64,000 bases of DNA from NCBI GenBank assembly GCA_000720805.1, contig JODI01000005.1:124001-188000 (forward strand), read 5' to 3'. Positions 25,736 through 34,498 of this stretch are shown here, in pieces (the first letter of the stretch is position 1; every line of letters begins with the position of its first letter). This DNA is from Streptomyces violaceoruber (lineage in GTDB: Bacteria; Actinomycetota; Actinomycetes; Streptomycetales; Streptomycetaceae). The notes under the pieces were generated by a model. The model did not search any database, had not been told where the DNA came from, and worked only from the letters and a program-made list of their open reading frames with translations. The translations under genes and the position numbers were made by a program.

Positions 25736-27741
25736 TGCCCCCCACGGCGAGACGAGCCGTCCGCTGCGGCGCGGCGGCCCTGACCCTGGCCGCCCCGCTG
25801 CTCGGCGGGGCGCCGGCCGCTGCCGACTCCGGGCCGATCACCTTCACCACACCCGCCTACGAACTGCGCGTCGCCACGGACCGGTTGACCGTCACCACCG
25901 TGCGGGCGGGCCGGACCGTGCTGGCCACCGCGCCCGCGGCGTTCCGGTTCCGGATCGGCGCCGACTGGCACATCGTCCGGGAGGTCACCGGCAGCACCCG
26001 TACCGGCAACACCCTGCGCGTCACCGCCGCCACCGACCTGCCGGGCGTCAGCGTCGATCTGCGGATCACCCTGCGCTCCGACCGGTACGACATGAACTGG
26101 TCCCTGTCGGGCATCCGGGCCGACGCGCTCAGCACGGCCTACGACCTCGGCAGCGCCGGCCACTGGTACGGACACGGCGAGAACAGCGACCAGACCGTGC
26201 AGCCGTGGCCGCTGGACTCCGGTCAGGTGGTGGACACCGGGTTCAGCCCGGCGTCGTACCAGGTGGTCTCCCCCTTCTGGTACACCTCCAGCGCCACCGG
26301 GCTGCGGGCCGACACGAACGATCCGATGGACGTGCGGATCAACTCCGGCGGCAACGGGCTCGGCGAGTTCACGGTCACCGGTGAACGCCCCTCCGCCTCC
26401 ACCGTGTTCGTCGAGGACACCCCCGCCGAGGTGTACCGCGACCACATCGCGCTGGTCGGCAGGCCCGAACGCTCCGACACCCCCTACGAGCAGTACGCCA
26501 CCCCCCTCTGGAACTCCTGGGCGCAGCTCTACGGCGAGCAGACCCAGGAGAACGTCCTCGCCTGGGCCCGGGCGCTGGCCGGCGCCGGGCTCGGCGGGCA
26601 CGCGGTGCAGATCGAGGAGAGCGTGATCGCCTCCGACTTCGGCGAACGCTTCCCCGATCTGCCCGCGCTGTCGAGGCAACTCGGCCGCCTCGGCTTCGAC
26701 CTCGGCATGTGGACGGGCCTGTACATGCCCGAGACCGCCGCCAACTTCTCCGAAGCCGTCGACAACGGCTATCTGCTGAAGGATCCGTCCGACCCGTCCA
26801 AGCCGTGTCTGTTCACCTGGTGGAACGGCCGCCAGACCGGGTTGATCGACCTGGCGAACCCGGCCGCTCGGCAGTGGTACACCGATGATCTCAAGGCGCA
26901 GACAAGCGAGTTGGGGGTGGCCGGCTTCAAGTTCGACACCGCCTTCTTCGACGACCGGTGCGCCCCCTACCCGGGGGCCACCCGCGCCGACTACGTGAAG
27001 TACGGCACCGAGCTGGCGGACGAGTTCGATCAGCAGGGGGCGGGGTTGCGGGTCGCGTGGAACGCCGCGCAGGCCAAGGGCTTCGCCACCCGCACGGCCG
27101 ACAAGCCGACCACCTTCGCGGGGCTGCGCGCCGCGGTCTCGGCCAACCTGGCGGTCTCCACGATCGGTTACCCGTTCGTGGAGACCGACATGATCGGCGG
27201 CTCGCTCAGCTACCCGCCACCCACCAAGCAGGTCCTGGCCCGCTGGGCGCAGGCGGCCTCCCTGATGCCGCTGATGTACGCCTCCACCTCACCCACCGGT
27301 GTACGGGACGCGACGACCGGCGCGTGGGTCGGTTACGACCGCGAGACGGTCGACCTCTACCGGCAGGCGATCAGGACGCACGAGAAGCTCGCCCCCTACA
27401 TCTGGGACCAGGTGCAGAGCACCCTGAAGACCGGCGACCCGATCATGCGGCCGCTGTTCTTCGACTTCCCGAAGGACGAGGCGAGTTACACGGTCGCCGA
27501 CGAGTGGATGCTCGGCCCGGCCGTGCTCGCCGCGCCGAAGCTCGACGAAGGCACCACCCGAGACGTCTTCCTGCCCACCGGAACATGGCGGAACGCCACC
27601 AACGGCAAGGTCGTCCGCGGCCCCGTGACGCTCAAGGGCTACGCGGCGCCGCTCGGGGCGACCCCGGCGTTCGTGAACCTCAAGGCCAAGGGCGCCACCA
27701 AGGCGTACGAGGCGCTCGCGCGCACCGGCGCGGAACAGTAA
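25735..27741 (+). CDS. Secreted GH31 glycosidase, second copy, with altered substrate loop
   Basis: 668 residues: signal peptide (ending AAAD), GH31 beta-sandwich and TIM barrel, no added C-terminal modules. The ATG at 25735 overlaps the stop of the GH35 gene by one base; the open frame upstream of it is not coding. Catalytic residues are kept: nucleophile Asp401 in FKFDTAFF and acid/base Asp485 in ETDMIGG, with WNSWAQLY and WWNGRQTGLIDLANP. But the IQLDDKWESNYG motif of the first GH31 reads VQIEESVIASDFGE here, and the WVTLWIN stretch reads MWTGLYMPE, so the minus-one subsite is probably reshaped. Substrate unknown, possibly an alpha-galactoside or another alpha-linked sugar. A 182-bp stretch is almost identical to the first copy. 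Confidence 0.83.
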   Translation: MPPTARRAVRCGAAALTLAAPLLGGAPAAADSGPITFTTPAYELRVATDRLTVTTVRAGRTVLATAPAAFRFRIGADWHIVREVTGSTRTGNTLRVTAATDLPGVSVDLRITLRSDRYDMNWSLSGIRADALSTAYDLGSAGHWYGHGENSDQTVQPWPLDSGQVVDTGFSPASYQVVSPFWYTSSATGLRADTNDPMDVRINSGGNGLGEFTVTGERPSASTVFVEDTPAEVYRDHIALVGRPERSDTPYEQYATPLWNSWAQLYGEQTQENVLAWARALAGAGLGGHAVQIEESVIASDFGERFPDLPALSRQLGRLGFDLGMWTGLYMPETAANFSEAVDNGYLLKDPSDPSKPCLFTWWNGRQTGLIDLANPAARQWYTDDLKAQTSELGVAGFKFDTAFFDDRCAPYPGATRADYVKYGTELADEFDQQGAGLRVAWNAAQAKGFATRTADKPTTFAGLRAAVSANLAVSTIGYPFVETDMIGGSLSYPPPTKQVLARWAQAASLMPLMYASTSPTGVRDATTGAWVGYDRETVDLYRQAIRTHEKLAPYIWDQVQSTLKTGDPIMRPLFFDFPKDEASYTVADEWMLGPAVLAAPKLDEGTTRDVFLPTGTWRNATNGKVVRGPVTLKGYAAPLGATPAFVNLKAKGATKAYEALARTGAEQ

Positions 27742-27752
27742 AGGGGCGTCAC

Positions 27753-28973
27753 ATGCATGGGATACGCGGCAGGCTCGCGGCGTTGCTCCTGGCGGTCTCG
27801 GCCGTCATGACCGGGATGGTGGCCCCCGCCGAGGCCGGTCAGCAAGGCGACGGGCGCGGCTGGACGGGGACCTGGGCGACGGCGGCCAGTGAGCACTACG
27901 AAGTCTCGGGGATGTCCGAGGTGACGGTACGGATGCCGGTGCACACCAGCGTCGGCGGCTCGTCCGTACGCATCCGGCTGACCAACGCCTACGCCACCGA
28001 CCCGGTGACGATCGGGCACGCGACTGTGGGCCTGCGCGACGGCGGTTCCGCCGTGGCCCGCCCGTACGACCTGCGGTTCGGCGGGAAGCGCGCGGTCACG
28101 ATCCCGCCTGGCGGCCAGGCTGTCAGCGATCCGGTCCCACTCGCCGTGCCGGCCCTGACCGACCTGGTCGTCAGTCTCCATCTGCCCGGCCAGGTCACGC
28201 ACATCACCGACCACTGGTGGGCGCAGCAGACCGTGTACTGGACGGACTACGGGGCGGGCGACCACGCCGCCGACACCTCCGGCGACGCCTACACCTGGAC
28301 CACCACGAGCTGGCCGTTCCTCAGCGGCGTCGACGTGACCGCACCGAGGACAGGGTCGGTGGTGGCGCTCGGCGACTCGATCACCGACGGGTCCTTCTCG
28401 ACGGCCGACACCAACCGGCGCTGGCCCGACCTTCTCTCCGCCCGCCTCAACGCCTGCCGGCCCGGCGCCGGGGTGCTCAACGCGGGCATCACCAGCAACC
28501 GGATCACCGCCGGGTCCGAGACCAACCCCTCGGCGCTCGACCGGCTCGAACGGGATGTGCTCTCCCAGCCGGGCGCCAGGACCCTGATCCTCTTCGAGGG
28601 GATCAACGATCTCGGCGGGGCGAGTGCCGAACAGATCATCGCCGGCATGAAGACGATCGCCCACCGGGCCCACCAGCGCGGGATGCGGGTCGTCGGCGCC
28701 ACGATCACCCCGTACAAGGACTTCACCTGGGGCGGCTGGAGCGAGGAGACGGAGGCGCGGCGACAGCAGGTCAACACGTTCGTCCGGGACTCCGGCGGGA
28801 TCTTCGACGACTACGCCGACTTCGACCGGGCCGTCCGGGACCCGGCGGATCCGCGGCTGCTGGGCGCCGCGTACGACTCCGGTGACCATCTGCATCCCAA
28901 TGACGCCGGGATGAAGGCATTCGCCGACTCCATCGACCTGAGGTCGCTCGGCCTCGGCCGCGGCTGTTCCTGA
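27753..28973 (+). CDS. Secreted SGNH/GDSL-family esterase (first of two)
   Basis: A 406-residue exported hydrolase. A signal peptide (LAALLLAVSAVMTGMVAPAEA) precedes an N-terminal beta-rich domain (about 30-200: WTGTWATAA ... SVRIRLTNAYATDPVTIGHATVG) and a C-terminal SGNH domain with block I VVALGDSITDGS (nucleophile Ser), block II/III residues in GITSNRIT and FEGINDLG, and the catalytic Asp/His in SGDHLHPNDAG. The two-domain layout is common in Streptomyces SGNH proteins near glycosidases, where removal of acetyl or other acyl groups from sugars is the likely role. ATG 27753 lies 11 bp after the GH31 stop with GGGGCG before it. Confidence 0.85.
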   Translation: MHGIRGRLAALLLAVSAVMTGMVAPAEAGQQGDGRGWTGTWATAASEHYEVSGMSEVTVRMPVHTSVGGSSVRIRLTNAYATDPVTIGHATVGLRDGGSAVARPYDLRFGGKRAVTIPPGGQAVSDPVPLAVPALTDLVVSLHLPGQVTHITDHWWAQQTVYWTDYGAGDHAADTSGDAYTWTTTSWPFLSGVDVTAPRTGSVVALGDSITDGSFSTADTNRRWPDLLSARLNACRPGAGVLNAGITSNRITAGSETNPSALDRLERDVLSQPGARTLILFEGINDLGGASAEQIIAGMKTIAHRAHQRGMRVVGATITPYKDFTWGGWSEETEARRQQVNTFVRDSGGIFDDYADFDRAVRDPADPRLLGAAYDSGDHLHPNDAGMKAFADSIDLRSLGLGRGCS

Positions 28974-28982
28974 GGAGGAACC

Positions 28983-31130
28983 GTGTCTGGACGGCTTCAA
29001 CATCTGCGCGCACACCGGAGATTCACGGTTCTGGCCACCGCCTTGGCGGCCACCGTGGCCGCCCTGCTTCCGGCGACCCCGGCCTCGGCCGGGACCGGGC
29101 AGCCGGGGTGGACGGGAACGTGGGCGACCGCGCAGCACGCCTCGTACGACCCGGGCACCTCCGAGGTGACGGTGCGGATCCCGGTACGGGTGAGCGCGGG
29201 CGGATCGAGCGTACGCATCCGGCTGACCAACGACTTCACCACCGAGCCGGTGACGATCGGGCACGCGACCGTGGGGCGCGGTGACGGCGGTTCCGCCGTC
29301 ACGAAGCCGCAGCGGTTGCGCTTCGGCGGGAAGAGCGAGGTGACGATCCCCGCCGGTGAGCAGGCCGCCAGCGATCCGGTCCGGCTCACCGTGCCCGCTC
29401 GCAGCGACCTGCTCGTCAGCCTGTACTTCCCCGGCCGGCTCACCCACATCAGCCAGCACTGGATGGGCCTCCAAACGGTCTACTGGACGCCCGACGGAGG
29501 TGGCGACCACGCCTCGGACGCCGACGGGGACGCCTTCACCAGGACCGATTCCACCTTCCCGTTCCTGACCGGTGTCGACGTACAGGGTGGTGACGCGGCG
29601 GGCGCCGTGGTGGCGCTCGGCGACTCCATCACCGACGGCGCGGCCTCCACGTCGAACGCCAACCGGCGCTGGCCCGACTATCTGGCGGGGCGGCTGTCGG
29701 CCTGCTCGACCACTGCCGGAGTGCTGAACGAGGGCATCAGCGGCAACCGGATCACCGCCGGCGTCGACGGCAACCCGTCGGCGCTGGACCGGCTGGAGCG
29801 CGATGTGCTGTCGCAGCCGGGCGCCAGGACAGTGGTCCTCTTCGAGGGCGTCAACGACCTCAGCTGGGGCGGCGCCACCGGCGACCAGGTGATCGACGGC
29901 ATGAAGGAGATCGTGCGCCGCGCCCACGAACGCGGGCTGCGCGTGATCGGCGCGACCGTCGTGCCGTATCGCGGCTGGGGCGACTGGTGGACCGAGGACA
30001 AGGAAGCCGACCGGCAGAAGGTCAACACGTTCGTGCGCGACGGCGGCGTCTTCGACGGCTACGCCGACTTCGACAAGGCCGTACGGGACCCGGACGACCC
30101 CACCCGCTACGCCACCGCGTTCGACTCCGGTGACCATCTGCACCCCAACGACACCGGGATGAAGGCGTTCGCCGACGCGGTCGACCTCGCCGGCCTGCGG
30201 GTGGCCCGTGACTGCCCCTCGGCCCGGGTCCGGCTCACCCCCTACCGGCCGACCCTGCAAGCCGGTGGCGACGGCACGGAGATCACGTCGACCGTCACCA
30301 ACACCGGTCCCAGGGCGGTCACTCAGGTCAGCACTCGCCTCGACGTCCCCGACGGCTGGTCCGCCGAACCGGCCGGGAGCACGAGGAACCGCTCCCTCGC
30401 CCCGGGTGACAGCGCCACCGTCACCTGGACGGTGACCCCAGCGGCCGACGCGGTCTGGGGCACCCACGAGATCGGGGTACGCACCTCCTTCCTCCAGGAC
30501 GGCCGCACCCGCCACGACTCCGACAGCGTGGACGCCACGGTGACCCCCGCTCCGTCCGAGGTGCGGGCGCCGTATCTGACGACCGCCACCACCACCGAGA
30601 AGGCCCAATACGCGCAGAACGGCGACCAGTTCGCCATCTGGGCGGGCGGCCAGGACCTGTCCGGCTGGAAGGACGAGAAGGCGGCGGTCTACCTCGCGGA
30701 CTCGGCGCCGCCGTCCGGCACCGTGACCGCCCGGGTCGTCGGTCAGACCGGCAGCGGCCCGTCCGCCAAGGCGGGGATCGCCGTCGCCAACGACCTCACC
30801 TCGCCCCAGGCGGGCGGCTACGCGGTGCTCACCATGTCCGCGCAGTACGGCCTGGAGTTCCTGACCGACAGCGACGGCGACGGGAAGCTCGACACCTGGG
30901 CGGGTGGCGGCAGTTCGTATCACCCCGCCTGGCTGAAGCTCGTCCGCGACGGCACCAGCTACACCGCGTACTCCAGTTCCGACGGCACCACCTGGCAGCA
31001 GGTCGCCACCGCCACCGTGCCGTCCGCGAGCGGCACCGGCGACGCCGGGCTGGTCGCCAGCGCCGTCAACCTCAACTACCCCGACCAGATCACGACAGCA
31101 CTCTTCGACTCCTTCTCCACGCACGCCTGA
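28983..31130 (+). CDS. Secreted SGNH/GDSL-family esterase with NEW3 and DUF1349-like modules (second of two)
   Basis: A 715-residue paralogue of the preceding gene with extra domains. The GTG start at 28983 follows an ideal GAGGAGG, 9 bp after the upstream stop. Signal peptide ends ASA. The beta-rich domain repeats SVRIRLTNDFTTEPVTIGHATVG; the SGNH domain has VVALGDSITDGA, GISGNRIT, FEGVNDLS and SGDHLHPNDTG, so the catalytic set is complete. Residues ~415-506 are a NEW3 domain (LDVPDGWSAEPAG ... TVTWTVTPA), and ~526-715 form the concanavalin/DUF1349-like module shared with the first GH31; 61 bp within it are identical in both genes. Probably a deacylase acting on the same glycan as the glycosidases. 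Confidence 0.85.
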   Translation: MSGRLQHLRAHRRFTVLATALAATVAALLPATPASAGTGQPGWTGTWATAQHASYDPGTSEVTVRIPVRVSAGGSSVRIRLTNDFTTEPVTIGHATVGRGDGGSAVTKPQRLRFGGKSEVTIPAGEQAASDPVRLTVPARSDLLVSLYFPGRLTHISQHWMGLQTVYWTPDGGGDHASDADGDAFTRTDSTFPFLTGVDVQGGDAAGAVVALGDSITDGAASTSNANRRWPDYLAGRLSACSTTAGVLNEGISGNRITAGVDGNPSALDRLERDVLSQPGARTVVLFEGVNDLSWGGATGDQVIDGMKEIVRRAHERGLRVIGATVVPYRGWGDWWTEDKEADRQKVNTFVRDGGVFDGYADFDKAVRDPDDPTRYATAFDSGDHLHPNDTGMKAFADAVDLAGLRVARDCPSARVRLTPYRPTLQAGGDGTEITSTVTNTGPRAVTQVSTRLDVPDGWSAEPAGSTRNRSLAPGDSATVTWTVTPAADAVWGTHEIGVRTSFLQDGRTRHDSDSVDATVTPAPSEVRAPYLTTATTTEKAQYAQNGDQFAIWAGGQDLSGWKDEKAAVYLADSAPPSGTVTARVVGQTGSGPSAKAGIAVANDLTSPQAGGYAVLTMSAQYGLEFLTDSDGDGKLDTWAGGGSSYHPAWLKLVRDGTSYTAYSSSDGTTWQQVATATVPSASGTGDAGLVASAVNLNYPDQITTALFDSFSTHA

Positions 31131-31156
31131 TCGACGTCCCAGTGAGAGGCACGTAT

Positions 31157-32605
31157 ATGGCAGTCAACCGCAGACACTTCATGACCACCGCGGCCGCCCT
31201 CGGCGGCGCGGTGCTGCTGGCCCCGCCCGGCACCGCCCAGGCACTCGCGGCGGGCACTGCGTCCGGAGTCCCGGGCATCCCCGACTACCAGCCCACCAAG
31301 GCGTCCCTCGACACCCATCCCGTGCCGCGCTGGTACAAGGACGCCAAGTTCGGCATCTTCGTCCACTGGGGCATCTACTCGGTGATCGGCGGCGCGACAC
31401 CGAGGAGCGCCTCCGAGTGGTACCTGTGGTACCAGAGCACCAAGGACTCCGCCGAGTGGAAGTACCACCGCGACACCTATGGCGAGAACGTCACCTACGA
31501 CGACCTCATCCCGCAGTTCAAGGCCGAGAAGTACGACCCCGACGCCTGGGTGAAGCTGTTCGAGCAGGCGGGCGCCGAGTACTTCGCGCTGACCAGCAAG
31601 CACCACGACGGATTCGCCCTCTACCCCAGCAAGGTGACGGACCGTCACTCCGTGGCGTACGGCCCGAAGCGTGACCTCGTCGGTGAGCTGATGACCGCGG
31701 CCCGCAAGCGCGGCACCGTGCGGCCGGGTCTGTACTACTCGCTCGGCGAGTTCTTCAACCCGGCGATCGGCCGGCCGATGCGCAACTTCTACACCGACCA
31801 GGAGATCCCGATGACCGGCTACAAGCCGGTCCAGGACTACGTCGGCGACTACGAGCTCAAGCAGCTGTACGAGATCGTCGACCGCTACGACCCGGAGCTG
31901 CTGTGGGCCGACGGACAGTGGTTCCGGCCCACCGGCAACCCGCCGTGGCGCAGCGAAGAACCCATGGCCCACTACTACAACCAGGCCAAGAACCGTAGGA
32001 ACCCCAAGGGTGTCGTGATCAACGACCGGTTCGACACCCACTTCGACTTCGCGACGTACGAGCAGCGCACCAACCCCACGATGGACCCGCAGAAGTGGGA
32101 ATGCTGCATGACCATCGGCTACTCCTGGGGCTACAACAAGCACGAGCCGGACGAGGACTACAAGACCTCCGAGTTCCTGATCCAGCTGCTCGCCGACGTG
32201 GTCAGCAAGAACGGCAACCTGCTGCTCAACATCGGCCCCAAGCCGGACGGCACGATCCCCGACATCATGCAGGAGCGGCTGCGCGACATCGGCGCCTGGC
32301 TGAAGATCAACGGCCCGGCGATCTACGGGTCGACGCCCTGGGTGCGGGCGGAGGAGGAGGGCAGCCCGCTCGGCATCCGCTACACCGTCTCCCCGGGCAA
32401 GTTCAACATCATCGTGCTGGGCAAGCCCAGCGGCACCCTCTCGGTGCCCGGCGACATCCCCATCAGCGCCACGTCCCGGATCCGGCTGCTCGGCACGAGC
32501 GGCAGTCTGCGGTGGACCCGCCGTGACGGAAAGATCAACATCACCGTCCCGTCCTCCCTGCCCAGCGACATCGCCAACGTCTTCACCGTCGACTGGGCCC
32601 GGTGA
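31157..32605 (+). CDS. GH29 alpha-L-fucosidase, Tat-exported
   Basis: A 482-residue alpha-fucosidase. The N-terminus NRRHFMTTAAALGGAVLL is a twin-arginine signal. Catalytic domain features are FGIFVHWGIYSV near residue 70, TSKHHDGF(A)L around 150, the nucleophile Asp252 in ELLWADGQW, and LLLNIGPKPDGTIP, all hallmarks of GH29. The acid/base is not obvious from sequence, as is usual for this family. The ATG at 31157 is preferred over the GTG at 31142 because GAGAGG lies 7-8 bases before it and the protein then starts directly with the Tat signal. The stop overlaps the next gene (GTGA). It would remove terminal alpha-linked fucose. Confidence 0.92.
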   Translation: MAVNRRHFMTTAAALGGAVLLAPPGTAQALAAGTASGVPGIPDYQPTKASLDTHPVPRWYKDAKFGIFVHWGIYSVIGGATPRSASEWYLWYQSTKDSAEWKYHRDTYGENVTYDDLIPQFKAEKYDPDAWVKLFEQAGAEYFALTSKHHDGFALYPSKVTDRHSVAYGPKRDLVGELMTAARKRGTVRPGLYYSLGEFFNPAIGRPMRNFYTDQEIPMTGYKPVQDYVGDYELKQLYEIVDRYDPELLWADGQWFRPTGNPPWRSEEPMAHYYNQAKNRRNPKGVVINDRFDTHFDFATYEQRTNPTMDPQKWECCMTIGYSWGYNKHEPDEDYKTSEFLIQLLADVVSKNGNLLLNIGPKPDGTIPDIMQERLRDIGAWLKINGPAIYGSTPWVRAEEEGSPLGIRYTVSPGKFNIIVLGKPSGTLSVPGDIPISATSRIRLLGTSGSLRWTRRDGKINITVPSSLPSDIANVFTVDWAR

Positions 32606-33555
32606 CCGGCATGGGAATCAGCAACGGTACCCGGTTCGACACCCTGGGCCCCACCCTCACCGTCACCACGCAGCCGGCCGAGCCCGCCGGCGGTGACACG
32701 GTCACCGCCACCGCGGTCCTCACCAACGACTGCCCCTTCCCGCTCCGCAACGCCGTGCTGTACCTGATCAATCCGGGCGCCACCACGGCGGCGAAGACCA
32801 TCCCGCTCGGCGACCTGCGGCGCGGCGCGAAGACGACCCGGCGCTGGGAGACGGCGATGCCGGCCGACGTGGCCGGGGACGTGTCGTTCACCGCGCACGT
32901 GGTCTTCGACGTCGACGAGCGCAGCAGCGACTGCGCGCGGTCCGCGAAGACGTTCACGGTGCCCTACGAGCCCAATGAGGTGCGGGACCCGTACCGGACG
33001 TTCGCCACCACCGACGACGCGAAGTTCGGTCAGTACGGCAGCCAGTTGGTGATCTGGGCGGGCGGCCGCGACTTCTCGGGCGGCACCGACGAGAAGGGGG
33101 GCATCCTCCTTCCCGGCTCCGCCGCCGAGTCGAGCGTGGTGCAGGTCAAGACGGTCAGCCTCACCGGCAGCGACAACCCCACCGCCAAGTACGGCATCGC
33201 CGTCGCCAACGACCTCACCGCACCGGAGAAGGGCGGCTACGCCGTACTGACCATGTCGAAGTCGTACGGCGTGGAGTTCATGACCGACAGCGACGGCAAC
33301 GGACACCTCGACACCTGGGCAGGCGGCGGCGTTTCCACCCATCCGGCCCTGCTGCGCCTGGTCCGCTCCGGCACCACCTACACCGCGTACACCAGTATCA
33401 ACAACGGCCTCTCCTGGAACGAGATCGCGAGCGCGACCGTGCCCTCCGCGAGCGGCGCCCTCGATGCGGGCGTGGTGGCGAGCGCCGTGAACCTCAACTA
33501 CCCCGGCACGACGGTCCAGGCCGTGTTCGACCACTTCACCGTGGAGGAGTCGTGA
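32602..33555 (+). CDS. Ig-like/DUF1349-like protein without signal peptide (orphan accessory modules)
   Basis: A 317-residue protein made only of accessory domains: a NEW3/Ig-like domain at ~15-120 (LGDLRRGAKTTRRWET, VSFTAHVVFDVDERSSDC) and the concanavalin/DUF1349-like module at ~130-317 (GIAVANDLTAPEKGGYAVLTMS, DTWAGGGVSTHP) that is C-terminal in the GH31, SGNH and GH89 enzymes here. The GTG at 32602 overlaps the fucosidase stop (GTGA); an ATG at 32611 is an alternative. Neither start gives a signal peptide or membrane segment, odd for a protein flanked by exported enzymes. It may be a detached C-terminus of an ancestral fucosidase, or a subunit exported with a partner. Confidence 0.75.
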   Translation: MTGMGISNGTRFDTLGPTLTVTTQPAEPAGGDTVTATAVLTNDCPFPLRNAVLYLINPGATTAAKTIPLGDLRRGAKTTRRWETAMPADVAGDVSFTAHVVFDVDERSSDCARSAKTFTVPYEPNEVRDPYRTFATTDDAKFGQYGSQLVIWAGGRDFSGGTDEKGGILLPGSAAESSVVQVKTVSLTGSDNPTAKYGIAVANDLTAPEKGGYAVLTMSKSYGVEFMTDSDGNGHLDTWAGGGVSTHPALLRLVRSGTTYTAYTSINNGLSWNEIASATVPSASGALDAGVVASAVNLNYPGTTVQAVFDHFTVEES

Positions 33556-34448
33556 CCGCCTACCGTCCCGAGGAGGACTTCCTCTCGCCGCCCGTCTCGC
33601 TCACCGTCACCCCGTCCGCACCCGAGGCCGGCAAGGCCGTGACGCTGACGGCCACCCTCACCAACTCCACCAGGATCGCGCTGCGCGGCACCGTGCTCTA
33701 TCTCGCCGTGGACGACTCCGCCGAACAGGACGGCCTGGGCGACCTCGCGCCCGGGCGGTCGGTCACCCGCACCTGGCGGACCCGGCTCGCCGACGACGCC
33801 GAGGGCCGGATCGTGTTCACCGCGCACGCCCTGTTCGACGTGCACCGCCACGGCTCCGACTGCACCCGCGCCACCACCCCCGTCCTGCTGCCGTACCGCT
33901 CGCTGCCCAAGGCGTTCGACAATGCGGGGATCTCCTCCGCCGACGCCCTCACCGTCGCGAACATCGACGGCTCGAACTCCAGCCTGTCCGCCGAGGCGCT
34001 GGCGTCGGTGGGGCTGACCCCGGGCGCCACGGTCACCTACGACGGGGCGACCTTCACCTGGCCCGACACTCGGCCGGGGACCGAGGACAACGTCATCTGC
34101 TCCGGCCAGAGCGTGCTGCTGTCCGGCTCCGGCTCGCGGCTCACCTTCCTCGGCACCAGCACCTGGGGCGACGGCCGGGGCGACGGCAAGGTCGTCTACG
34201 CCGACGGCACCGAGCAGTCGTTCTCCGTGGCGGTCCCCGACTGGTACGGCGCGAACCCCTCCGCGGCCGTCGTGCTGCCGTACCGCCACACCGCGACCGG
34301 CCGGGACGACAACCCGGTCAGCCTGTTCACCTTCGGCGTCGACCTGACGCCCGGCAAGGAACTGCGCTCGGTGGTCCTGCCCGAGGTCAGCGACGGCATC
34401 CAGCCGGGCAGCCCCGCCCTGCACGTCTTCGCGATGGCCACCAACTGA
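33552..34448 (+). CDS. Second signal-less Ig-like protein of the cluster, unknown function
   Basis: 298 residues, GTG start overlapping the upstream stop (GTGA). The N-terminal ~110 residues are a diverged copy of the Ig-like domain of the preceding protein (RGTVLYLAVD, LGDLAPGRSVTRTWRT, IVFTAHALFDVHRHGSDC). The C-terminal half (FDNAGISSADALTVANIDGS ... SLSAEALASVGLTPGATV ... FTWPD ... GTEDNVICSG) is a domain seen at the ends of several large Streptomyces glycoside hydrolases, here on its own. There is no signal peptide, no catalytic motif and no membrane segment. Probably a carbohydrate-binding or structural module protein; how it would reach the outside is unclear. Confidence 0.7.
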   Translation: MTAYRPEEDFLSPPVSLTVTPSAPEAGKAVTLTATLTNSTRIALRGTVLYLAVDDSAEQDGLGDLAPGRSVTRTWRTRLADDAEGRIVFTAHALFDVHRHGSDCTRATTPVLLPYRSLPKAFDNAGISSADALTVANIDGSNSSLSAEALASVGLTPGATVTYDGATFTWPDTRPGTEDNVICSGQSVLLSGSGSRLTFLGTSTWGDGRGDGKVVYADGTEQSFSVAVPDWYGANPSAAVVLPYRHTATGRDDNPVSLFTFGVDLTPGKELRSVVLPEVSDGIQPGSPALHVFAMATN

Positions 34449-34480
34449 GATCGACCGAGTTCGACCGAGATCAACCGAGC
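34441..34480 (+). repeat. 10-bp direct repeats before the GH89 gene
   Basis: Three successive 10-mers with consensus TCRACCGAGN begin at 34451, 34461 and 34471; the preceding ten bases, which contain the upstream stop, resemble a fourth. They fill the only ~50-bp gap between these two genes. Function unknown. Confidence 0.5.
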
Positions 34481-34498
34481 ACTGCCGGAAGGACGTTC

